Position numbers and translations under genes: made by a program
Notes under the pieces: generated by a model
What the model saw: only the letters and a program-made list of their open reading frames with translations
Databases searched by the model: none
Told to the model about the DNA's origin: nothing
Source of the DNA: Loktanella sp. 3ANDIMAR09
Lineage (GTDB): Bacteria; Pseudomonadota; Alphaproteobacteria; Rhodobacterales; Rhodobacteraceae
DNA length: 64,000 nucleotides
Direction: 5' to 3'
NCBI RefSeq assembly: GCF_001420005.1
Contig: NZ_LJAK01000003.1
Location: 124,001-188,000 of the forward strand
Shown here: piece after piece, positions 54,893 through 63,322 of the stretch
How the letters are laid out: the number at the start of each line of letters is the position of its first letter
How positions within the stretch are numbered: the stretch's first letter is position 1

Positions 54893-54917
54893 AAATGGCG
54901 GCTTTTCTCTGCCATTT
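54893..54917 (+). repeat. Inverted repeat downstream of nrdJ
   Basis: AAATGGC and GCCATTT flank an 11-base loop, 24 bases after the nrdJ stop. It lacks a T-run and may be an mRNA 3-prime structure. The rest of 54918-54991 shows nothing definite. Confidence 0.4.
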
Positions 54918-54991
54918 CGCATTAATCGGCTGCCACTTTGCTGGTCTAATTTTGCCAGCCGTTGAAAACGCTGAAGAATTTTTGGAAGATG

Positions 54992-55019
54992 AAACGCCAC
55001 CCTGAGGGGTGGCGTTTTT
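54992..55019 (+). terminator. Rho-independent terminator
   Basis: A perfect 11-bp stem AAACGCCACCC / GGGTGGCGTTT with a TGAG loop and T-run, 122 bases after nrdJ. It marks the boundary between the housekeeping block and the restriction locus. Confidence 0.92.
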
Positions 55020-55114
55020 CGTTGCAGTATCCGCAAAAAAAGTCGCTTTTAGACGATTTCGTTCTTTCTTCCATCCTGCAAAGCTGTATCTTTCATGGAG
55101 GATAGGATGATATT

Positions 55115-55321
55115 TTGACAGAGCCGACCACCAAACTGGCCAACCTCAACCTGAAGATCACCGAAGATGAGCGGTGGGCTTTTAAGGAACTCTGCGTGCG
55201 TCATCGCATGAGCCAGGTTGACGGCTTTCGTATGGCGGCGGCGCTTTTGAGAAATCATCTCGAAAATCAGGATGACGCTTCAGGGCTGGGTCCAAAAGAT
55301 GAATCTGGAGATCAGGCATGA
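55115..55321 (+). CDS. Small ribbon-helix-helix-like protein leading the hsd operon
   Basis: A 68-residue protein starting at TTG 55115 with AGGA 7 bases upstream. The part from residue 6, KLANLNLKITEDERWAFKEL, then MSQVDGFRMAAALLRNHL, has the strand-helix-helix spacing of RHH DNA-binding proteins, with an acidic tail. The last 4 bases overlap hsdM. Likely role, by inference, is an autoregulator of the restriction operon. The short length and TTG start reduce certainty. Confidence 0.6.
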   Translation: MTEPTTKLANLNLKITEDERWAFKELCVRHRMSQVDGFRMAAALLRNHLENQDDASGLGPKDESGDQA

Positions 55322-57339
55322 GCCGCGAGACCATCAACACACACGCCTCCTTCATTGAGGCTATCGCCAATCTTCTGCGTGGTGATTTCAAGCAGTCCGA
55401 ATATGGCAAGATCATCCTGCCCTTCACGATCTTGCGGCGTCTTGATCTCCTGTTGGAATCCACAAAGCAGGACGTTCTCGATGCGGCGGCAGACCTGCCG
55501 GATGAAATGGACGACCAGATGCGGATGACCATTCTCACGGATGCAGCACAGGCCGGCGGGCAGATCTACAACCAGAGCCAGTTCACGTTTGCCAGTCTGC
55601 GTCAGCAGGACGCGGCACAGCTGCGCACGAACCTTGTGGACTACCTGACCGGCTTCAGCCCCAACGTGCGCGACATCTTCATTGAGAAGTTCAAGTTCAC
55701 CGAGATTCTGAAAGACCTCGACGACAAGGGATCTCTTTGGCTGGTCTTCGACCGCTTCGCTCAGCTGTCGATCCACCCCGACGAGGTGTCCAACCTCGAA
55801 ATGGGCTACCTTTTCGAGGAGCTGATCCGCCGTTTCTCGGAAATGTCGAACGAGACGGCTGGTGAGCACTTCACCCCGCGGGAAGTCGTGCGCCTGCTAG
55901 TCGATCTGCTGTTGGCAAATGACGACGATGCCTTGTCAGGCAAGCAGATCATCAGGCGCGTCTATGACCCGGCCTGCGGAACGGGCGGCATGCTGTCAGT
56001 GGCGGAAGAGGCCATGAAAGAGCTCAACCCCGGCCTGAATGTCGATCTGTTCGGCCAGGAGCTGAACGGCGAGTCCTACGCGATCTGCAAGTCGGACATG
56101 CTGGTGAAGGGCCACGATGCATCGCGTATCGCCTACGGCAACACGCTGACGCAAGACGCTCATCCGAACGAGACATTCCACTACATGCTGTCGAACCCGC
56201 CCTACGGGGTCGACTGGAAGAAATATGCCGACGTCATCCGCCAAGAGCGCGAAGAACAAGGCGACGAGGGGCGGTTTGCCGGCGGGCTACCTCGGATTTC
56301 GGACGGTCAGTTCCTCTTTCTGCAGCACATGATCTCAAAAATGCGCCACGACGAGAATGGCTCTCGCATCGGAATCGTCATGAATGGCTCGCCGCTTTTC
56401 ACTGGCGGTGCCGGGTCGGGCGAGAGCGAAATTCGCCGCTGGCTGATGGAAGACGATTTGGTGGAGGCGATCATCGCGCTGCCAACGGACATCTTTTATA
56501 ACACCGGCATCCAGACCTACATCTGGATCCTCACGAACCGGAAAGTTGCGGCGCGCCGTGGCAAGGTGCAGCTGATTGACGCCAGCAGCGCGCGGTTCTG
56601 GCAATCCATGCGCAAGTCGCTGGGATCGAAGCGGCGGCAGATCAGCGATGATGCCCGGGCGGAGATTGTGCGGATCTACGGCGAGTATCTGAACGGCGAT
56701 GCCGGTTACGGCGACGTGTCGAAGATCTTCAAGACAACCGATTTTGGGTATCGCGAGATCCGGGTGGAGCGACCCAAGCGAGTCATTTTTCGTGGGAGTT
56801 CGGATCAGCGCAAAGCACTGGAAGCTTCCAAAGTATTCCAGAAATACGATCTTGAGCAGCAAAATCGCATTACCGATACGCTCTACGACAAATGCAATGA
56901 TGTGGAGTTCTCCAGCCGGGAGCAGTTCGCGCAACATATTCGGCTTTGTCTGGAAGCAGATGGCAGGGACTTTGACGCTAAACTTGTCGCTTTGATCGTT
57001 TCAAGTGCCGAGGTTCCAAGTGAAGAGGGCGAAGTTCAGCGTGATGCGCGAGGCAGGATTGTAGCGGACCCCAAGCTGCGCGACCACGAACTTGTGCCGC
57101 TGGATGAGGATTGGGAGGCATATGTCGAACGTGAGGTCATGCCTTTCGTGCCAGATGCTTGGGTGGACGTTTCGCACATAGATCCGCGCGACGGTGAAGT
57201 CGGTCGCGTGGGGTATGAGATCAACTTCAACCGGTATTTCTACCAGTATGTGCCGCCGCGGCCGCTGGCTGAGATCGATGCGGAGCTTAAGACGCTGGAG
57301 GCGGAGATTGCCGGGCTGCTGAAAGAGGTGGTGGCGTGA
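55318..57339 (+). CDS. hsdM: Type I restriction-modification system, methyltransferase subunit
   Basis: N6-adenine methyltransferase subunit of a type I system, 673 residues. The HsdM N-terminal helical domain (FIEAIANLLRGDFKQSEYGK) precedes the AdoMet fold with YDPACGTGGML (motif I) near residue 220 and SNPPYGVDW (motif IV) near 297. The C-terminal ~150 residues extend beyond the core. It works with HsdS, whose gene overlaps by 4 bases, to methylate the recognition site. Confidence 0.95.
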   Translation: MSRETINTHASFIEAIANLLRGDFKQSEYGKIILPFTILRRLDLLLESTKQDVLDAAADLPDEMDDQMRMTILTDAAQAGGQIYNQSQFTFASLRQQDAAQLRTNLVDYLTGFSPNVRDIFIEKFKFTEILKDLDDKGSLWLVFDRFAQLSIHPDEVSNLEMGYLFEELIRRFSEMSNETAGEHFTPREVVRLLVDLLLANDDDALSGKQIIRRVYDPACGTGGMLSVAEEAMKELNPGLNVDLFGQELNGESYAICKSDMLVKGHDASRIAYGNTLTQDAHPNETFHYMLSNPPYGVDWKKYADVIRQEREEQGDEGRFAGGLPRISDGQFLFLQHMISKMRHDENGSRIGIVMNGSPLFTGGAGSGESEIRRWLMEDDLVEAIIALPTDIFYNTGIQTYIWILTNRKVAARRGKVQLIDASSARFWQSMRKSLGSKRRQISDDARAEIVRIYGEYLNGDAGYGDVSKIFKTTDFGYREIRVERPKRVIFRGSSDQRKALEASKVFQKYDLEQQNRITDTLYDKCNDVEFSSREQFAQHIRLCLEADGRDFDAKLVALIVSSAEVPSEEGEVQRDARGRIVADPKLRDHELVPLDEDWEAYVEREVMPFVPDAWVDVSHIDPRDGEVGRVGYEINFNRYFYQYVPPRPLAEIDAELKTLEAEIAGLLKEVVA

Positions 57340-58577
57340 TGCGTCTAAAGCATTATCTACAAATGACTTATGGCGATGCCTTGAGCGTTGATGTAAGGGA
57401 AGAAGGAGTGGTGCCCGTTTATGGTTCAAACGGCATTGTGGGCAATCATTCGAAGGCAAATACGCTCGGACCAGCGATCATCGTTGGCCGAAAGGGCTCG
57501 CATGGAAAAGTTGTTTGGGCAAGCAGGCCAAGTTTCTGCATAGACACTGCATATTATGTGGATGAAAGAACCTGCAAAGGGGATTTGCGTTTCTCATATT
57601 TCCTTCTGCTTTCTCTCGAGCTGGATCGGAACACACGGGACACTGGGGTGCCCGGACTGGAACGGACCGAAGCTCTCAACAGAGTCGTGCGTATTCCTGA
57701 CCTCCCTACCCAAAAACGGATCGCCGCCTTCCTCGACCGCGAAACAGCACGAATTGATGAGCTGATCGCGAAGAAGGCTACATTCGGAGACTTAATCTTG
57801 GCCCGAGAAGAGGCCTCTTTCCTCGCGGCAGTGACAGGACGCTCGCATTCGGGTCCCAAGGTGTGGTCTGGCGTGGATTGGATCGGCGACATTCCTGAAG
57901 GATGGCTTGCGCCGAAGTTCACGATGGTCGCCCGTCAGGAGACCGGCCACACGCCAAGTAGAAAAGAGCCAGATTACTGGGTGCCGGAAGACTGCGTCAT
58001 TCCTTGGCTGTCACTTGCAGATGTGTGGCAATTGAGAAGTGGCGAGAATGTCTACCTCTATGACACTTCAGAGAAAATCAGTGAATTCGGTATGGCGAAT
58101 TCCTCAGCGCGGCTGCTGCCAAAGAATACGGTTGTTTTGTCGAGAACTGCTTCAGTTGGCTTCGCGGCGATCATGGGGCAGCCTATGGCGACGACGCAGG
58201 ATTTTGCAGGCTGGATCTGCGGGCCGACAATCCGGCCGAAATTCCTCTACTATGTGCTTCGCGCTATGAAGCCGGAATTCCGTCGCTTGATGATGGGATC
58301 CACCCATCAGACGATCTATATGCCTGACATTCGGGCGTTCCGCACGCCGCTGCCGTCTTTGAATGAGCAAGACCAGATCGTTAATGAACTGGATGCATCA
58401 ATTGGCACCTATCGTATGGTTCATAGGAGTATCCAAACATCCATTGACCGCCTCCGCGAATACCGCGCCGCCCTGATCTCCGCCGCTGTCACTGGCCAGA
58501 TCGACGTGCAGACATACGCCAAGTCCGGCACCGCCGATCGCCGCCTCGACGCCATTGAAGAGGAGATGGGTGCTTGA
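57336..58577 (+). CDS. hsdS: Type I restriction-modification system, specificity subunit
   Basis: 413-residue DNA-recognition subunit with two target recognition domains. TRD1 (about 1-120) includes VPVYGSNGIVGNH and GRKGSHGKV; the first conserved helix is LPTQKRIAAFLDRETARIDEL near 125-145. TRD2 starts with IGDIPEGWLAPKF near 185; the second conserved helix is near 335-375, LNEQDQIVNELDAS then LREYRAALISAAVTGQIDV. TRD1 begins almost at the start codon, without the leading W.G.IP.GW block. Recognition sequence unknown. Overlaps its neighbours by 4 bases. Confidence 0.93.
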   Translation: MMRLKHYLQMTYGDALSVDVREEGVVPVYGSNGIVGNHSKANTLGPAIIVGRKGSHGKVVWASRPSFCIDTAYYVDERTCKGDLRFSYFLLLSLELDRNTRDTGVPGLERTEALNRVVRIPDLPTQKRIAAFLDRETARIDELIAKKATFGDLILAREEASFLAAVTGRSHSGPKVWSGVDWIGDIPEGWLAPKFTMVARQETGHTPSRKEPDYWVPEDCVIPWLSLADVWQLRSGENVYLYDTSEKISEFGMANSSARLLPKNTVVLSRTASVGFAAIMGQPMATTQDFAGWICGPTIRPKFLYYVLRAMKPEFRRLMMGSTHQTIYMPDIRAFRTPLPSLNEQDQIVNELDASIGTYRMVHRSIQTSIDRLREYRAALISAAVTGQIDVQTYAKSGTADRRLDAIEEEMGA

Positions 58578-59488
58578 CGACGTTCCTCCTCCAGATGAAT
58601 GGCAAGCTTCATCCTGAAAGCGGGATTTCAAAACCGCGCGCCGGGGACTGGGACAACGACACGATCATAATGCCGTGGACCGGCCCAAGGCCTTCCTCCT
58701 ACGCCGACAAGGCGCGCGGGCCCGATCCTGAAGCAGGTGACATGCTCTACATCTGGGCGCACGAACATCCAGACTGGGGAGATGGTCGGGGGTTAACTGC
58801 AACGGCGACGGTAAAATCGGTTCTGCCGCGCGGGGATGATCTGGCCATTTCACTCAACGACGTCTCTTTGCTGAAGAACCCTTTCGGATTTCGCCGCCTT
58901 GATGGACAGCAATCGAGGTCGGAGGTTCTCAAGCGGATCGACGATGATCGATCGCCACGCCTGTGGGTTGTTTCGGACGATGAACGTTCCATCCTTGATG
59001 CGCTCATTGCCGAGTTTGGCAGTGCGCCATCGGAAGAGCGTGCTTCGCAAGCAGATAGTCTTCTGAGCTCTGATCCTTGGGCTACGGCAATGCACGAAGG
59101 TTCTGACGCCATCAAAGCCGCCCTGGTATTGCGGCGGACAAGGCCAGATCAGGATCAGTTCAGGAGGATGGCCATCGCCAGGCACGGTGGGCGATGCGTC
59201 TTCACGAGAACGCCCGTCCTGCACGCACTTGAGGCAGCCCACGTTGTTCCTCATACGGGACATCCCCAATTTGAGCGCGCCGATAATAGCCTGCTGCTGC
59301 GCCGCGATGTTCATGCGCTGTTCGATCGATTCCTCCTGTCGATCCGACCAGTCGACGGGACGATCTGCGTCGCACCCGAACTTGCAGACGGTCCCTACGG
59401 TAAGCTTCGCGGTCGAGTAGTGGTGCATCAATTGCATCCCAGGCCGCTCGATTTCCATTTCAGGCAATTCCGTAAGCGCCTCGCTTGA
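58574..59488 (+). CDS. HNH endonuclease-domain protein inside the hsd operon
   Basis: A 304-residue protein with a C-terminal HNH_2 nuclease: GGRCVFTRTPVLHALEAAHV (first histidine), ADNSLLLRRDVHALFDR (asparagine and last histidine) at about 208-260. The N-terminal ~95 residues have GDMLYIWAHEHPDWGDGRG then TATATVKSVL, compatible with a PUA/EVE- or ASCH-like fold that could read modified bases; this is weak inference. It overlaps hsdS by 4 bases and lies 16 bases before hsdR. It is not a usual subunit of type I systems. Confidence 0.82.
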   Translation: MTTFLLQMNGKLHPESGISKPRAGDWDNDTIIMPWTGPRPSSYADKARGPDPEAGDMLYIWAHEHPDWGDGRGLTATATVKSVLPRGDDLAISLNDVSLLKNPFGFRRLDGQQSRSEVLKRIDDDRSPRLWVVSDDERSILDALIAEFGSAPSEERASQADSLLSSDPWATAMHEGSDAIKAALVLRRTRPDQDQFRRMAIARHGGRCVFTRTPVLHALEAAHVVPHTGHPQFERADNSLLLRRDVHALFDRFLLSIRPVDGTICVAPELADGPYGKLRGRVVVHQLHPRPLDFHFRQFRKRLA

Positions 59489-59504
59489 AAAGAGAGTAAC
59501 AAAT

Positions 59505-62504
59505 ATGACCAGTCCCGCCATCTCCCGCGAAAAGCTCCATACAGAAGAAGCCGTCGAGATCTACCTCGTCGACCAGCTGGTCACGCGCCAAGGCTGGCAG
59601 GAACGCCCCTACACGGCCTTCGACCGTCGGACTGCCCTCGACCCCCAGATGATCATGGCATTCGTGCAGAGCACGCAGCCACACGCGTGGAAGCGCCTCT
59701 GCGACCAGTATCCGGGCAAGGAGAGAGAAACCCTGACCCGCCAGGTCGAAGCCCGCCTGAAGGCCGTTGGCACGCTCGAGGTCCTCAAGCAGGGCATCAC
59801 CATCGTGCCGGGCATCAAGATCGCGCTCTGCGCCTTCAAGCCAGCGTCCGGCCTGAACCCTGCGAGCCAGCGCGCCTATGAGGGTAATCTGCTGACGGTC
59901 ATGCGCCAGGTGCGCTATGCGGTGAGCAACGAGAACGCCATTGACGTGGTGCTCTTCGTCAACGGGTTGCCTATCGCAACCCTCGAGCTGAAAAACACGC
60001 TGACAGGATCGACCTACCAGACGGCAGAAAAGCAGTATCGCAAGGACCGGTCGCCGAACGGAGAGCCGTTGCTGACCTTCAAGCGCGGCGCCTTGGTGCA
60101 TTTCGCGCTCGATCAGGACAACGTCTCGATGACGACGCAGCTGAACAACGGCAAGACGCGGTTCTTGCCATTCAACCGCGGCCGTGACGGCGGTGCCGGC
60201 AACCCGGACGTCGAGGACGAATTCCGCATTGCCTACCTCTACCGGGACATCGGTGCGCGAAAGGCTGTCTTCTCGCGCGAGGTCTTTCTTGACATCCTGA
60301 ACACGTTCGTCCTGGTCGATGAGGTCGAGCAGCCGGGTGGTCAGGTCAAGCGCACCACGATTTGGCCACGCTTCCAACAGCTCGATGCCGTGCGCATGCT
60401 GGTGCAGGATGCCAAAGCCAACGGCGCCGGCCAGAACTACCTGTTCCAGCACTCCGCCGGATCCGGGAAGTCAAACACAATCGCCTGGGCCGCCCATCAT
60501 CTGGCCTCACTGCACGATGATGCGGACAACCATATATTCGATACGGTCATCATCGTGACCGACCGGGTGATCCTGGATCGCCAGTTGCAGCAGACGGTAA
60601 AGTCCTTCGCGCGCACAGCGGGCTACGTCGCCGCCATCGACGGCACGTCGCGGCAGCTCAAGGCCGCCATCGAACGTGGCGCGAAGATCATCATCTCCAC
60701 CATCCACAAGTTCGCCACGGATCAGCTCTCCGTGCTGCGCAATGAGGATGGAAAGCGGTTCGCGATCATCGTCGACGAGGCGCACAGCTCCCAGTCTGGC
60801 AAGCACGCTGACAGTATGGCCCGTGTGCTGGCCGACGGTGGCATGACAGACGAGGAAGCCGAGATCGACGCCACGGAACAGGCCCTGCTGGAGCTGCAGC
60901 GTCTGCGTGGCCCGCAGGCCAACCTGTCCTATCTGGCGTTCACCGCGACACCGAAAAACGTGACCATGGAGCGGTTTGGCCGGACAGGGCCAGCTGGCCC
61001 TGAGCCGTTCCACCTCTATTCGATGCGTCAGGCGGTCGAGGAGGGGTTCATCCTCGACGTGCTGCGCAACTACCAGACCTATCAATCCTATGCGAAGCTG
61101 GAAAAAGCGATCGACGAAGATCCGCGGCTTCTGGAGCGCAAATCGTCCCGCAAAGTGGCCCGGTTCATCGATTTTCACGAGACGGCCATGATCCAGAAGG
61201 CCGAAGTGATTGTCGAGCATTTCCGCCGGCATGTTCTGCCTGAAATCTCAGGACAGGGTAAGGCCATGGTGGTGACCGGAAGCCGTGAGCATGCCATGCG
61301 CACGCACCAAGCCATCAGCACCTACATCGCAAATAACGGCTATACCGACGTGCGCGCCCTTGTGGCCTTCTCCGGTGAGCTGACCGTTGACGGCCAAAGC
61401 TATACGGAGCCGGGCATCAACGGCTTTGGCGAAACCGAACTTCCCAAAAGGTTCGACAGCGGGGACTACAATGTGCTCGTCGTGGCTGATAAATACCAGA
61501 CCGGCTTCGATCAGCCCAAACTGGTGGCGATGTATATCGACCGCCGCCTGAGCGGTCTGCAGGCGGTGCAGACGCTGGCGCGCCTGAACCGGATCTATCC
61601 GAGCAAGGAGCGCACTTACATTCTGGATTTCCGCAATACGATCGAAGACATCCAGACGGCCTTCAAGCCCTACTACAATGTGACGACACTCGAGGACATC
61701 TCGGATCCGAACCAAGTCTACAATTTGGAAGCCCGCCTGAAAGCGTTCGGCGTTCTGGATCAGGCTGAAATTGACCGGTTCACGGAGCGGTTCATGGCGG
61801 CAGCCAAACGCGTCGATGAGCGCCCCGTTCTTGAAGGGATTGTGCGCCAGGCGGTGACGCGTTTCAGCACGAACCTTGGCGAGGAGGACCAAGAGGAATT
61901 CAGGCAGGTGCTGGCGTCGTTCCTGCGTTTCTACTCGTTCATCGCGCAGGTCGTGCGCTTGGGTGATACGAGCCTCGAAAAGCTGCATGTCTATGGATCG
62001 TGGCTGAAGCGCATCCTGCCGACGCGCCAGGCCCCGCAGGGGGAAGATGTGACCGACGACATGCTGGAGATGGCGGCCTACCGCCTACAGAAAGATGGCG
62101 ATCCGCAGGATGCCAGTCTGTCGAAAGATGATGCTCAGTCGCTGAGCCCGATCGATCGGTTCGGGGCCAATCCCTATACCGAAGAGGAGTCCAAGACCCT
62201 CACGGAGATCATCCAGGCTTTCAATGCCCGTCACGGGACCGAGTTCTCGGAAGAAGACTACATCAGGTTCGAGACGGTGAACGACGACATCCTTGGCGAT
62301 GACGACTGGGCCGAAATGCTGCGCAACAATGACCCGCGCGATGTGCGGCCGCGGTTTGACGCCGAGTTCATGCGGCGAGCGATCTCAGCATTCAAGCGCG
62401 ACGGCGCGATGCGCAACGCGTTCATGCAGGATCAGGAGGCGCGGGATATGCTGATGGGGCTTATGTTCCAGCGGGCGGTGCGGGGTGCTGGGCGGGCGGC
62501 CTGA
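59505..62504 (+). CDS. hsdR: Type I restriction enzyme, endonuclease/translocase subunit
   Basis: ATP-driven DNA translocase and nuclease of the type I complex, 999 residues. The N-terminal PD-(D/E)xK nuclease is seen in NAIDVVLFVNGLPIATLELKN (D and ExK) near residues 146-166. The SF2 helicase follows with Walker A SAGSGKSN, VDEAHSSQSG (DEAH) and YLAFTATPK; the motif VI region is QTLARLNRIYP. The C-terminal ~250 residues are the HsdR assembly domain. Complete and intact. Confidence 0.95.
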   Translation: MTSPAISREKLHTEEAVEIYLVDQLVTRQGWQERPYTAFDRRTALDPQMIMAFVQSTQPHAWKRLCDQYPGKERETLTRQVEARLKAVGTLEVLKQGITIVPGIKIALCAFKPASGLNPASQRAYEGNLLTVMRQVRYAVSNENAIDVVLFVNGLPIATLELKNTLTGSTYQTAEKQYRKDRSPNGEPLLTFKRGALVHFALDQDNVSMTTQLNNGKTRFLPFNRGRDGGAGNPDVEDEFRIAYLYRDIGARKAVFSREVFLDILNTFVLVDEVEQPGGQVKRTTIWPRFQQLDAVRMLVQDAKANGAGQNYLFQHSAGSGKSNTIAWAAHHLASLHDDADNHIFDTVIIVTDRVILDRQLQQTVKSFARTAGYVAAIDGTSRQLKAAIERGAKIIISTIHKFATDQLSVLRNEDGKRFAIIVDEAHSSQSGKHADSMARVLADGGMTDEEAEIDATEQALLELQRLRGPQANLSYLAFTATPKNVTMERFGRTGPAGPEPFHLYSMRQAVEEGFILDVLRNYQTYQSYAKLEKAIDEDPRLLERKSSRKVARFIDFHETAMIQKAEVIVEHFRRHVLPEISGQGKAMVVTGSREHAMRTHQAISTYIANNGYTDVRALVAFSGELTVDGQSYTEPGINGFGETELPKRFDSGDYNVLVVADKYQTGFDQPKLVAMYIDRRLSGLQAVQTLARLNRIYPSKERTYILDFRNTIEDIQTAFKPYYNVTTLEDISDPNQVYNLEARLKAFGVLDQAEIDRFTERFMAAAKRVDERPVLEGIVRQAVTRFSTNLGEEDQEEFRQVLASFLRFYSFIAQVVRLGDTSLEKLHVYGSWLKRILPTRQAPQGEDVTDDMLEMAAYRLQKDGDPQDASLSKDDAQSLSPIDRFGANPYTEEESKTLTEIIQAFNARHGTEFSEEDYIRFETVNDDILGDDDWAEMLRNNDPRDVRPRFDAEFMRRAISAFKRDGAMRNAFMQDQEARDMLMGLMFQRAVRGAGRAA

Positions 62505-62733
62505 ATGCGCAAACCATAGTTGTATTAGATCAGGATTAGAGGCCGACAGTCTGTCTCTTGAAACTCCATACGAATTGCTTTGGATTTTAAAGGATACGCA
62601 GTGCAGCCAAAACATATCTCAAATTTTTAGGCAAGATCGCGGATACTATCATGCGGAGCGTTTCAGTGCCGGTAGGTCGCTGTGGACCCCAGTTGAGCCT
62701 TTACACAGACTGACATAGTGAAAGCTCCACCGT
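62505..62733. other. AT-richer gap between hsdR and the exonuclease gene
   Basis: About 230 bases with visibly lower GC than the flanking genes. No supported coding sequence, terminator or repeat was found; a 77-codon frame crossing the hsdR end has no recognisable content. It may be remnant DNA of the accessory region. Confidence 0.4.
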
Positions 62734-63258
62734 TTACGGAGCAGTCCTGCCAGCCGTCGTTCCGTGCAGGACCGCGCGAGCCAGCCGCGCGGCATCCGGT
62801 CCCGCCCGATGCGGCGTATGGATCGTCTCGAGATGCGCAAAAACATCATTCAAACGCGCCATATCCCCCTGACAGAGAGCGCCAAGCACGCTGTCGAAGT
62901 CGACAAACGTGGTTGGGACAATGCCGACCGTCTCGGTCAGACGCGTTGCCCAGGCGTGATCGAACGCGGGCGCGTCACTGACAGCCAGCTTTCCGTGCAG
63001 TTGGTCCATTACTTGGAGCGCCACATCACTTGCCAAGGGTGCTTTGTTGAGCATGCTCCGGGAAATGCCATGGATATGGGCGGAATCGTCCGACCACGCA
63101 TCCGGATCCCACCCGAGGTCAGGTCGGATTAGGGAAGACCAACTCTGGACCGTGCCATCCTCAATCCAGGCCAGCCCGACCTCAATTGGCCAAGAGCCCT
63201 CCGATAGACTGCAGGCCTCAAAATCGATGAAGATCAATCTGTTGGTTGGGATCGTCAT
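62734..63258 (-). CDS. 3-prime to 5-prime exonuclease (DnaQ/RNase T-like, DEDDh)
   Basis: A 174-residue protein from the ATG at 63258, chosen for AGGTG 6 bases upstream. The DEDDh motifs can be picked out: LIFIDFEACSL (D and E), FDHAWATRL (second D), and HRAGPDAARLARAV (final H and D). The single nuclease domain has no fused partner. It lies 65 bases downstream of the CBS-HEPN gene on the same strand, so the two may be cotranscribed. Substrate (DNA or RNA) is open. Confidence 0.78.
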   Translation of the reverse strand: MTIPTNRLIFIDFEACSLSEGSWPIEVGLAWIEDGTVQSWSSLIRPDLGWDPDAWSDDSAHIHGISRSMLNKAPLASDVALQVMDQLHGKLAVSDAPAFDHAWATRLTETVGIVPTTFVDFDSVLGALCQGDMARLNDVFAHLETIHTPHRAGPDAARLARAVLHGTTAGRTAP

Positions 63259-63322
63259 GGATTTCACCTATTGAGGACGTTCTGCCCTGCTGACCAGATA
63301 GATGATTCACAGATGCTTTTCC

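Noticed and set aside
62485-62718. A 77-codon frame overlapping the end of hsdR
   Set aside because: No ribosome site, no recognisable domain, and the first part lies inside hsdR; kept only as a note on the gap.
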